A DNA stretch of 64,000 bases. It comes from Adiantum capillus-veneris (taxonomy: Eukaryota > Streptophyta > Polypodiopsida > Polypodiales > Pteridaceae). The position numbers and the translations under genes were made by a program. Shown here one piece after another: positions 11,131 through 21,666 of the stretch. Position 1 is the first letter of the stretch, and each line of letters begins with the position of its first letter. A model generated the notes under the pieces. It was not told the DNA's origin, did not search any database, and saw nothing but the letters and a program-made list of their open reading frames with translations. The stretch is from the NCBI GenBank assembly GCA_014529385.2, contig CM043960.1, forward strand, positions 125,148,043-125,212,042, read 5' to 3'.

Positions 11131-12222
11131 TTTTGGGGATGAAAATGTTGCATCTGGCATATTATTTTGTGCGTTGTATAATCTCACTTTGTATGACAAG
11201 TGTGGGCAAAATTTTGGAAATGTACTTGTAGATTCTAAGGCTATTTCAGATGCAAAACTTTGGCATGCACATTTGGGGCATCTGAATTTTGCCAGTTTGC
11301 TACGTTTGCAGAAATCTGATATGGTTGCTTCTTTGCCGCATCTTGAAGCACATGTCAAACATGTTTGTGAAGGCTTTATTTTGGGTAAGATGCATCGGTC
11401 AAAGTTTCCAAAGGATGGTTCAATTAGGGCCACATGCAGGTTGCAGCTTGTGCATAGTGATGTTTGTGGGCCCATGCAAACTCCGTCCTCGGCAATTACC
11501 TTTAGTTTTTGAATTTCATTGATGATTACTCCAGGCATGCATCGGTATTTCCACTTAAAGTGAAGTCCAAAGTTTTTATGTGCTTAAAAAAATTTCTGGC
11601 TATGGTTGAAAATGTCTCGAAATGTACTATGAGCACCCTCCGTCCGATCAAGGGGGGGAGTATATGTCTCATAAATTTAATGCATTTTTAGCTAGTTGTG
11701 GGATAAAACACCAATGTACAGTGTCTTATACACCTCAGCAAAATGGTGTTGCTGAGAGGAAAAATAGGTCTCTTACGGAAATGGCACGATGTATGGTCAA
11801 AAGTCAAGCTATGTTGCATTCTTTTTGGCTTGAGTCCATCATGTGTTCCACTTATGTACTAAACAGGTGTCTTACGAAAGCGTTGCAATCTATTACTCCA
11901 TATGCAGCATGGCATGATAGAAAGCCTTCTATTGAGAACATCCGTGTTTTTGGATGTTTGGCATATGCTTTGCTGCCACAAACACAATGAACAAAATTGG
12001 ATGATAAGGCTGTCAAATGTATTTTTGTTGGTTATAGTGCTGAAATCAAAGGTTACATGTTATATCATCCACAAACAAAGCGTATCTTGGTCTCACGGGA
12101 TGTTGTGTTTGTGGAAGATTTTGTTCAGCCCTTGCTGTCATGTACTAGAGACAATAATATCAGCTCGTAGGACATTTATGTCACTTTTTTGCCTCTTTTC
12201 AGTGGTGAAAGTTCGAATGTAA
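11108..12222 (+). pseudogene. Copia integrase (pre-integrase and core)
   Basis: LWHAHLGHLNF and a degraded CEGFILGKMH form the HHCC zinc-binding region, where the second cysteine of the C-x2-C pair is Phe. VHSDVCGPM holds the first catalytic Asp. PPSDQGGEYMS has the second Asp, and SYTPQQNGVAERKNR the Glu, of the DDE triad. FGCLAYA marks the end of the core. The parts lie in three frames with stops at 11510 and 11988, so no active enzyme is made. Confidence 0.9.
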
Positions 12223-12422
12223 ATTCCAATGAGGCAAATGTACAACCTATGGGGGTTTCTGAAAATGTTACAGATCTGCCTATTACTGATGTAGATGTAC
12301 ATGATGTACTTGATGAGGAAAGGGTTGAAAATGAGCAGGCTAGAGGTATGCCAAAATGTCTAGTGCATACATTGCGTGACACTAAATTGGTTGCACCTTT
12401 GTTCTAGTCATACTCGTTCAGG
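12189..12422 (+). pseudogene. Copia integrase-RT linker, cut by gypsy insertion
   Basis: An acidic linker (VQPMGVSENVTDLPITDVD) typical of the region between copia integrase and RT. The reading ...HTRSGS stops at the gypsy insertion at 12428 and resumes with RHASYASDCYALVVSS at 43474, which directly shows the two copia halves belong together. Confidence 0.8.
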
Positions 12423-12427
12423 TTCTC

Positions 12428-13314
12428 TGTTTGGTGTATTTAAGCGAATAGGTGTATGCACACCAAACCAGGTGGACACTCTATTTTTTGACAAAAAACC
12501 TTGTAATTCAGCCTAAAATGAGTTGTAATCATAGTGAGGTTAGACCATACTCTTTTTATTTTCTCTGAGTCTACCCCTTGTTATATGCCGGATGGCCATG
12601 GGAAAGCCCCCTAACTTTTAAAGTCAAAACCCTTAGTTTTGAAGGGAGGATTATCATTAGCGGGGAGAAGAAAACGTGCACTGCAAAAGCTTCTTGTGAC
12701 TACAATTTGTAATCATCATTTCTCCTAAACGGGTAATCAAAATTCTATTCCGAATAGTACATTGTGTTCCTTGTCTCTTCCTCTTCAATCTAAGTGTAAT
12801 CATTTCCAATTCTGTTGTGGTTTGCGATGAGTCGTTTGTGAGCTAAATGCATTGATTTGGGAGTTAAAATGGTTGTTTTTTTATGTTTTGACCATGGATA
12901 AGTGTTTCTACGCTTAAGGGGGATCTTTCCAAGTACTTCTATTTCACTTTTTTGCACATTTTTTGTGATGGATTGTGATTTATGTACCTTCCTAGATGGT
13001 GACAGAACTTGGTAGGATTGAGCCCATAAGTGTTATGATACCTCTCCTTAAGTTTCGTGGCAGTCCATATTCGTTTGGATACCGAAACGGCGTGATTACG
13101 TTGAGTGTTGAGAATGGACGCATACTAATTGTCTGACTAGGAAGTGGTTGATTTGCTTTTGTTGTAAGAACAAGTAGTCCTTGAGTTCACTTTGGTGAGA
13201 TTGACACTCTCATTAAGTCTCCGTGCCCCACCCCGAGTCGCTTCCTTGCATATTGACATTATGTTAGTACAAAAGAGCTATGCTACAGACGTCCTTCGCG
13301 GCGACCCGCTAACA
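12428..13314 (+). repeat. Gypsy 5' LTR
   Basis: TG...CA ends. It aligns along its length with 42580-43468 with scattered substitutions and small indels. CCATACTCTTTTTATTTTC near 12547 is A/T-rich promoter-like sequence. Confidence 0.92.
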
Positions 13315-13315
13315 T

Positions 13316-13333
13316 TGGCGCCGTTTCCGGGGA
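13316..13333 (+). promoter_or_regulatory. Gypsy primer-binding site (tRNA-Asp type)
   Basis: TGGCGCCGTTTCCGGGGA lies one base after the LTR. It is complementary to the 3' end of plant tRNA-Asp(GUC), whose site would read TGGCGCCGTTGCCGGGGA, with one mismatch. This PBS is common in plant gypsy elements. Confidence 0.88.
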
Positions 13334-13883
13334 AACCGATCCTTAGGTGGTGAGTGACTTAGTGTACAAAAAAAAAAAAAAAAAAACAAAAAAACAAAAA
13401 AATATCCCCTCAAGATTTTGATACCCATTCTGTTTACCCATAGATAGTGAAGCAGCGAGACGTAGGTTTAGTGCTTAATAGCGACTGGAGTCCGACACTA
13501 GCCAGTGCTATTCCTTAAGAGCAAAGAAAGCTATGAGTAAAGTACAAGATAGTATTTTGTTCTTTGAGTTTTCACATGCTTGGAAAGGGCTGTTCCACCA
13601 CACACATGGTTGTTATTTCTGTACTGTTAAGTTCAGTTATGTTTGCATATTCATTTCAGTTGTACGAGTAGGCTAGGTAATTACGCCATCATTTGTGGCC
13701 AAAAGGATTGAGGGAAAAACTGTCAAAAAACTTATTTTGGTGTTGAAGACCATAACTCGAGAAAATTGAAGAAGTGATGGTCAGAGCTTCCAAACTGGAC
13801 CAAACCCAGTAAAACTTTCAAGAAGGGGATAAAAACACTTGTTGAAAAAGACTGTGTAAAAACTTGTCAAAAATCTTGCCCAA

Positions 13884-15028
13884 CATGGATCGCGATCCAT
13901 GTACCTTTTTGGCTAAATCTGCTAAAATTATTTCCTCTGCTTAGAACAGGCTTTCAGGCATCAGAACATTGAGTTTGGCAAGAAAAAGAGGGTTAGAAGA
14001 CCATAAAAATCAAGATTGGGGTGAGCAGACCAAAAACCTTGGAAAAAAGCGAGAAACGAGGAAAAATTGAACTTTTAATTGCCCAAATCCAAAAAGAGAT
14101 GAGAATTGGGACCAACTAGAAACAAGGAATCCACTGAACCAAATTTCATGCCCAGGTGCTTCCCAACATGGATCGCGATCCATGTTCCAGGTAGACATCT
14201 GACATCAAGATATGACCATTGTACTCCTGATTATTAGTTGAACAACTTTTCCAAAAGGAGCCATAGACAGAAAGTGAAAAAAGCTGGTGAAAATACCAGA
14301 AAGGGAGTGGTTTGCAAAAAACTGCAAAACAGACACAAAACTTTGCTTCTCACTTGGAAAAAATTGACCAAATCCAAAAAGACTTGGGGAATAGCATCAT
14401 CATACCTTGTGTGATCAGCTCACAAAGTGTCAATCCAAAATCATTCCAAACATGGATCACGATCCATGCACCTTTTTGAAAGTTTGAGCTGATAAAAGAC
14501 AAGCAGGGAATTGATAACAATTGGAGCACTTTCTCCTAAAGGACCATTATCAAGAAATTTCAAAAAGAGGGCCAAAGGTGGCAAAAATCAGGTCAAGGGG
14601 GGAACCATTGACATAAACCCTAAATCTGACTTTTTTCTGTCCTAAAAAGCTTTAACTCATTCAAAAACTATATAGGCAGCATCACTAGGCCAAGGACTAG
14701 CTGTGGGACAAAATTCAGTGTATTTGGACACAAAGGAACATGGATCGCGATCCATGCTCCTCTGACACAAATTGACACCAAACTAGTACCATGGCTAGAG
14801 AGTGTCACATAGAGTCTAGTGGTCCTTCCAGAGTTGAAATTGGGTGCAAGAAACCCTTCCAACAGCTCAGAACTGACAGAAGCTCAGGCAAAGAGACAAA
14901 ATCAACTTAGCTTCCAATACAGAGATTCATTTCTAAAAATTTTGATACCATAAGATCCCTTAATCATGCTGAAGCTGATGGTATCAACAAAAGTTCAAAT
15001 GTCTTTCCAACATGGATTGCGATCCATG
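13884..15028 (+). repeat. Palindrome array in the gypsy leader
   Basis: The 18-bp palindrome CATGGATCGCGATCCATG starts at 13884, 14167, 14451, 14739 and 15011 (the third and fifth have one change). Spacing is 283, 284, 288 and 272 bp. The usual context is CCAA before and TGTACCTTTTTGG-like sequence after. The intervening sequence is A-rich, non-coding and only loosely repeated. Confidence 0.92.
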
Positions 15029-15662
15029 TTCCTCTGAGCGAGAACAGAGACAAAAACTTACCACACAAGGAGATAGTCCATAGCAACCAGGTGCTTCTTT
15101 CAAAATTAAAATTGGATCAAAATTGTTGAGGTTGTGTAGGGAATTGTATGCCAAGTTTTATCAAACAAAAGCAAGAACTAACAAGAACAGTTGTAAGCTT
15201 ACAACTATCAAGCACATTTTTGACAGGCTACAGGTACTAGAAGATACTTTCTAGCAAGCAAGAACAAACGAGAGATTCAAAATATTTAATGAGGTAACTC
15301 GGTTTGGATTTTTCTTGTTACCAATTATTCATGAATCTGTGATTAGGAAGATTGTACAAGAATAGGAACCACAACATCTTTGATCAAGGGAGTAATCACT
15401 CAACAGAAGAAAGTGTGAATCAGAGACCACTATCGCCTTTGGAACCCATATAGAGGAGAGTTTCTCTGACACTTCGTCTGAGAGATCATTTGGCCTCATG
15501 ACTGAAGATTCTAACAAGTCAAACCCTAAGGGAATAGATTCGATGGGTGCACGTCCTTCATAGCCCACATCTGATGTGAAGTTGTTGTATCTGAAGTTCC
15601 AATTTGAAAATGTGTTTAAAGTCAAAATCTATAAGGATGGAATGGACCGCTAATGTGTTAAG
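15029..15662 (+). other. Gypsy leader, no gene
   Basis: Non-coding leader between the palindrome array and gag. No motif beyond A-rich repeats is recognised. Confidence 0.5.
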
Positions 15663-18280
15663 TTGGAAAATAGACCGAGCGAGTTCAGAGACCTTGTAGA
15701 TGTTGATTATGACGGGGATAGGTATTTTGACCAAGAGGGAATGATGTACTTAGTGGCTCATAACCCGTATATTGTGGATAAATGTGGAATGACCAACACC
15801 AAGGACAAAGTAGATAATGAACCGGCCAATGCACCACCCAAAATGGAGAAACAAAACGCGGTACTCAGACTCACCAATGAGACCGAGCGCATTAACACAG
15901 ACAACACATATGTGGGGTTTTATAAGTTCAATAATGGAGACCAAACACTCTATTACAGATGTGACGAGCCCCGCATCAAAGAATTACCAGACCGGAAAAA
16001 CTTGTATGTTTACACTTACACGGAGGGTAGAAGTATTCAGGTGGTCATAATGGACAAGTATGGCCAAAAGTACTCCCCAATGGACCAAAAGGAGTTAGAG
16101 CTATATACATATTTTGGAGGACCACTCCACCAATACTATGTAAATCCGGAAGCTGAAAAAACCACGACTACTCACATCAGACCTGAGACCGTGCTTGAGA
16201 GTCCCTTGAGAACAAGAGTGGAGTATTCTTATGGACATGAACGAGTTTCGAGAACATAACCCTTAGGGTCAACGGCGACTAGGGATTCCATGAACACACA
16301 TAGGGACAACTCTTTTCGTGAATTCACTTACACCACTGGAATCCCTCCGGCTATCACAAGAGATCAACTTGATGAACGTAGGGCGGATAGGATACCACTG
16401 TTAGTACCAAGAGGAGATTACGAACCAAGAGAAGCCATCCCAGGGGGACCAGGAGTTGTTAGAATGGTTGCAGAGGCCAGGCGTATGCGACCATCTCAAG
16501 TGGCAAACCCAAAAAGTATAACGGATCTGGTGATCCGTATGCCCATGTTTCAACCTTCAAACATGTATTGAGAGCGAAACAGGTGACTGATTTCCACACT
16601 CAGTATGAAGGATTTGGGTTGACATTGGAAGGTAATGCCCTGACTTGGTTTCAACCATTAAATAGCTTGGAATTCCCAAGTATCGAGCAACTTCTCCGAG
16701 AATTCGTTGAGGAATTCTCAAAAAGAGGAATCAAGCATAACACTGTCTCCCAGATCTATGCATTTAGGCAAAAGGAAAAGGAAAAAGTGAAAGAAGCATC
16801 ACTTCGTTTCAAGAAGTACATAGAAAGATGCCCTGCTCGAGTACTACCTCTGGATGAAAGACTATCAATCCTCTTCATAGAGGGACTGCGAAATGACACG
16901 CTCAAAAAGGACTTGCACCTGAAAGCCTGTGTAACCTTTGAGCAAGTCACGAAAGAGGCATTGTATCTTGCAGATAACTGCAAAGCATATGGGAAGGTGA
17001 CTGAAGACACAGATCAGGAGACTAGTAGCACCTCTTCAACTACGAGTGAGTCCACGACAAAATCGAAAGGGCAAAACCCAACTGTGTCGGACGTTGATCG
17101 AGTGATCGAGGAAGTGATCAGGAGGATGAACCAAGGAAACAGGATGAACCCAAACACACGACAACCACCCACCCAAAAATGCGATACTTGTGGAGGTGAC
17201 CATCCAACCTAGTGGTGCAACCTTCAACAGAGGCCAGGAGCTAAGGCACAACGGATATTGAAATGGTGTGCTACAGAAAAAAAATGGACAAACCATGAAA
17301 CTCAGAAATGTTTCTTTAATCTGAACTATGTTAGAGAGAGACAATACTGACCACATGGAGGACAACAACTTACACCCCCTCCAAGGTACCAAGTGGGGCC
17401 AAATAACGCAATCTTGGGCCAGGAAAAAGCTCAACCGGTGTTGGGATATCACCCTCCTTTACCCCAGGAAAATAGGGCTATGGTAAGGATTTCTCAACAC
17501 ATAGAACCACCATCTAATCAGAGTATGATCCAGGTAGTCTCACACTGAGAAGATTTAGATAATACTTATGAAAGGGAAATTGATAGGAATGCATATGCTC
17601 CAGAGGGATATAATCCATGGATAATTCCAGAAGAAATGCTCGAGCCCTCATACATAGCACAACCAACCAGAAATCATTACTTGGTCTATGAGAATATGCT
17701 AATGTTTATGGCGAATCAAGGCTACAAACCTAGAGGCTACCCTCCTAGAACAGGACAACCAATGGGAGCTCCTCAAGCTTCTCCACCACCTGTAGGGCCA
17801 TGCTATGAATGCAGCGAGGATCACTGGTCTAGAGTGTTTCCAAACAAAGGAGAGCGGGTGAAATTTTTTGGATTTTGTAACGGATGCACCACGGACCATC
17901 GTATTCCACACTGCCTAAAAAACCCCAAAAATAAAGGAAAAGCAACCATGAACAAAATAGGGATTGTGTCAAGCTCAAGTGGATCAGAAATAGAACAGAA
18001 TATTCCAATAAAAGCGGTCACTAGAGCTTAAGCACATGAGGTAGCAAAGAGTGTCCCGGCCAGCCAAACAGAGATAGAAAACTTGTCTGTCCGAACCCCT
18101 AGAAAATCTTGAAAGGCGAAATGAAACAAGATGAAAGCCTAAAAAGAAAAGGAAAAAACGGCATTGGAAACCAAATTGCGGAAAACAGAGGAACAACTTC
18201 AAAGGGAAAGAGTCCTTAAGGGCACTAACGAGACAAAGAAACTGTCGGAACTGCCATCAGGGGGGTCAGTCCTAGTAGAC
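15663..18280 (+). pseudogene. Gypsy gag polyprotein with two zinc-knuckle motifs
   Basis: Reading from the ATG at 15663, an N-terminal domain of unknown type (DVDYDGDRYFDQEG) runs to a TAA at 16257. It continues in the same frame to 16571, then by a frameshift into the retrotransposon gag domain (EGNALTWFQPLNS, LREFVEEFSKRG). Two nucleocapsid motifs follow: C-DT-C-GGD-H near 17190 and C-NG-C-TTD-H-RIPH-C near 17880. In-frame stops at 16257, 17210, 17348, 17546 and 18029 are each one C-to-T change from Gln or Arg codons. The MULE interrupts the frame at 18299, and reading resumes at 33049. Confidence 0.85.
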
Positions 18281-18290
18281 AAGGTGGTTG

Positions 18291-18343
18291 AACCCTTGGG
18301 GTTAATTTTATTTGCGAGTTAATCAATTCGTGTTTTTTTGCTA
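18291..18343 (+). repeat. MULE left target duplication and terminal repeat
   Basis: AACCCTTGG (18291-18299) is followed by GGTTAATTTTATTTGCGAG and a run of seven T at 18332-18338. The right end at 32995-33039, read on the other strand, gives TGGGGATTTAACATTTGCC and a run of seven T at the same distance. Confidence 0.82.
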
Positions 18344-18520
18344 CAGGTGATGCTTTTTCGAGTTTATAGAAGCATGGATTCCACTCATATGTATGCTCTC
18401 TAAGGTGGCGTTGTGGTATGTTAAATAAGTACCGAAGGAAGGAGAGAGAAGAAGGATTAGACGGAGAGAGAAAAACATACTTGGGAAATAGAGATAGGAT
18501 CGGGGTGTGAGAGTACCGAC

Positions 18521-18530
<10 letters not shown>

Positions 18531-18594
<64 letters not shown>

Positions 18595-18828
18595 TGAGAG
18601 TGGGAGATGAGGGGGAGAGAGTAAAGATAGATTCAAAATGAAAAAAGTCCGGCTAAAGTTTGGGCAAGAAGGTTCTCAAGCCGGTTCAAATTATTTCATT
18701 TAGTAACTTGGTATAGAATTGTTTATGTGTTGGTTTAATGTATATATTTTATAAATATCCTACATTTTAATTGAGATGAAAGTGGATTTTTTTTGTGAAG
18801 AAGGAGGTTGTGTGCACGTTTTCTACTC

Positions 18829-18903
<75 letters not shown>

Positions 18904-19126
18904 AGATGAGGGGGAGAGAGGAAAGATAGGTTCAAAATGAAAAAAGTCCAGCTCAAGTTTGGGCAAGAAGGTTCTCAAGCCGGTTCAAATTATTTCATTT
19001 AGTATCTTGGTATAGAATTGTTTATGTGTTGGTTTAACTTATATATTTTATAAATATCCCACATTTTAATTGAGATGAAAGTGGAGTTTTGTTGTGAAGA
19101 AGGAGGTTGTGTGCACGTTTTCTACT

Positions 19127-19216
<90 letters not shown>
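18531..19216. repeat. GA/TG microsatellites and ~300-bp tandem duplication
   Basis: A (GA)n tract at 18531-18592 is followed by two direct copies of a ~300-bp unit (about 18598-18898 and 18899-19216). Each starts GTGGGAGATGAGGGGGAGAG and ends in a compound (TG)n(GA)n run. The part of the unit reading GTGTGCACGTTTTCTACTCA recurs in inverted orientation near 27265-27385. Confidence 0.88.
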
Positions 19217-19221
<5 letters not shown>

Positions 19222-19756
19222 TTGTTCATATGCGTGTCAAAAGGTTCCAAAGCCGGGTCCACAAATAATGTTTTCCGAGCCCTTAGAGAGGCAGTTAGTG
19301 GTGGTTACTCATTGCACTATTATATGCCTATAGTATTCATAGAAGAATAATAATCATAGTGTTTCCCGAGCCCTTAGAGAGGCAGTTAGTGTTGTCTACT
19401 CATTGCACTTTTAGATGCTTATAAATCTTATAGGGGAATAATAATCGTAGTGACAAATCATGCATATTTTATTGCACACCCCACTTTAAAAGTTAGTGGT
19501 GGAGTAGTAGACGATTATAATATTCATATTGACAAATCATGCATATATTATTGTACGCTCCAATTTAACAGTTAGCATATGCTGTGTGGGACCCCTCATG
19601 TCACTAACACATGCCACTCTTCCATCACTATCAATGCTTTTTGAGAGCATGGTGCTTTAGCCAATATAAATGTTACAAGGCAAGCACCATATGCTGCACA
19701 AGTGAATCAGAGGTGCTAATCAAGAGAGATTTTTTCATTTTCCCTGTACTTATACA
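19217..19756. other. Non-coding MULE arm with short repeats
   Basis: Contains two copies of CCGAGCCCTTAGAGAGGCAG (19275 and 19368) and two copies of GACAAATCATGCATAT (about 19452 and 19528). No gene. Confidence 0.6.
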
Positions 19757-20113
19757 ATGCCTATAGGATATGCAACTACTGGTAATGAGGTAGTTGCAAA
19801 AATCCATGAAGAGCTTCACAAACTCCCCCCCAACGCACCCCTTGAAGAAAAGAAGACGTTTACACAGAGAGAGCGTGACACAAACAAGGCGATCCAGATG
19901 TTCAACCACCTTAATCACGCTCGCAACACCGAAGACCAGGAACTCAATGATGGCTTTGAGACAATGCGAGAATCTCTGGGTAAGTGGGAGACATGGGGGT
20001 ACATAGATAGCTCTCGAAGGGCTGCTTTACAGGCGGAGATTGACCATTTGCTTGTCTGCAAATGCACAATCAACCTGGTCGACATCTCTGGCTCTAATGT
20101 GGTTGAAGATTGA
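19757..20113 (+). CDS. Unknown 118-residue ORF inside the MULE
   Basis: The ATG at 19757 opens a plausible small protein with balanced composition: a helical, charged middle (LEEKKTFTQRERDTNKAIQM), LNHARNTEDQELNDGF and a C-terminal KCTINLVDISGSNVVED. I do not recognise a family. It has no zinc-binding, signal or membrane signature. It lies between the left arm and the 3' end of the methyltransferase gene, on the opposite strand from it. It could be a captured host exon, a third transposon gene or a chance ORF. No splice signals were clear enough to extend it. Confidence 0.4.
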   Translation: MPIGYATTGNEVVAKIHEELHKLPPNAPLEEKKTFTQRERDTNKAIQMFNHLNHARNTEDQELNDGFETMRESLGKWETWGYIDSSRRAALQAEIDHLLVCKCTINLVDISGSNVVED

Positions 20114-20199
20114 GGCAATATTTAAATAATTATGCACTAAATAATATAGTTAAATAAATATGCACTAGCACATGATAAATTGTACTAGTGTGATGCAAG

Positions 20200-20203
20200 T
20201 TGT

Positions 20204-20242
<39 letters not shown>
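20200..20242. repeat. (TG)n microsatellite
   Basis: A TG run followed by CAGGTTTGAATCCC. No associated gene. Confidence 0.85.
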
Positions 20243-20246
<4 letters not shown>

Positions 20247-20979
20247 GTTTGAATCCCTACCTAATCATGTAAACAACTTATTTTAATTATATGATGCTTA
20301 TTTTAACTATATGATGATGTTCCACTCTTTAGTGCCTTGGCGAGAATAATTCATATATCTCTGTCTGACTTATTATTATTGAAGTAGCTGTGATACTTTT
20401 AATCGGCCTGGTCTACTAACACATCTTCAAGATCTGTCATAATTTAGGGTATTGTTGATATCTTGTAGCTAAACTGAACCGTCAAATGTAACTACAAGCT
20501 GTTTGAAAGCCAAATGTAAAGAAAATCTATGTGAGTTTTTTATATAATGCAAGAAAAAGATGAGCATGTCTTTAGTATTTACCCTACTTTTAGTAGAATA
20601 TACTTTCCTGTCCATGTAGGTGTTGTTGCAAACAAGGATGAATGCCTAATAAGCCAATTTGAAACTAGGAATCTAAAAAATATTGATGGTTGTACTTGTT
20701 TGGAATACCTCAAAGTAATGATACACGCATAGACTCTTACATATAAAATAGTAATTAAGAACACTTTACTGAGTTGAAGAACTACATACGTACATAAACA
20801 CACACATATAAATAACTATATATATTGTATAAACAAGTACTTAAAAACACTTTACCGAGTTGAAGATCTCCTTACGTACATAAACACACACATATAAATA
20901 AATAAATAAAAAGATATTATATATAAAACTATATATATTCTTAGATTGACAGTGTAAAGAAATACTGACAAGCAAATGA

Positions 20980-21400
20980 AATTTTTACAGCATAACAACG
21001 TGAAAAATAAAAATAAAACCATTCCATACTTGCTTCTGTGAAAGCTTGCCTAACTTTTGTTAAGCTTTCCTATTCTATACTTGCTTCCGTGAAGCTTGCC
21101 TAACTTTTGTGTATACATGAAACCATGATTATGTTTCTAAAAATGAACAAAAAGCATGATTATATTCACAAGCAATCAAAATTTCGACAGCATAACGGCG
21201 CGAAAATACAAACAAAAAAATTTCCCATTCCATACTTGCTTCCGTGAAGCTTGACTAACTTTTCTGTATACGTGAAATCATGATTATGTTTTCAAACATG
21301 AACAAAAAGCATGATTATATTGATAAGCAATCAAAATTTCGGCAGCATAACGGTATGAAAATTCAAACTAAAAAAATTTCCATTCCATACTTGCTTCCGT
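20980..21400. repeat. ~160-bp degenerate tandem repeats with GGCAGCATAACGG
   Basis: Three diverged units each contain a (TTTC)GGCAGCATAACGG-like core (about 20990 as ACAGCATAACAACG, 21188, 21348), CCATACTTGCTTCCGTG and a GCATGATTATATT block. The core also occurs on the same strand at about 25743 and 26299, beyond the 5' end of the methyltransferase gene, so it brackets that gene. Confidence 0.8.
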
Positions 21401-21666
21401 GCAGCAGCGAATGCTCACGGGAAGAAGAAATTACATAAGCAAAAAAGCATATGTTGGTATATTACTTTGGTAAATACAAAGCTCTCAACAAACTTCTATC
21501 TAGTATAATAAATATGAAATCATGGCTAAATTGATAAGGACGATCAACACCAACAACATGTCTTCAGTAATACCAAAAAAGTGGCACCCAAACACCATGG
21601 TCACACGTCGTTCCATAAAAATCACAAACTAGAAAAAATGATAGATAATACCAATGTTGATGTCAA

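Noticed and set aside
10933-11538. 201-codon minus-strand frame inside copia protease/integrase
   Set aside because: Antisense of clearly coding copia sequence; Cys-rich composition is a by-product.
13316-13333. tRNA gene fragment at the gypsy primer site
   Set aside because: Only 18 bp complementary to a tRNA 3' end directly after an LTR; this is a primer-binding site.
13884-15028. Regularly spaced palindromes as a CRISPR array
   Set aside because: Spacing is about 280 bp with related, not unique, spacers, in a plant retrotransposon leader, with no cas genes.
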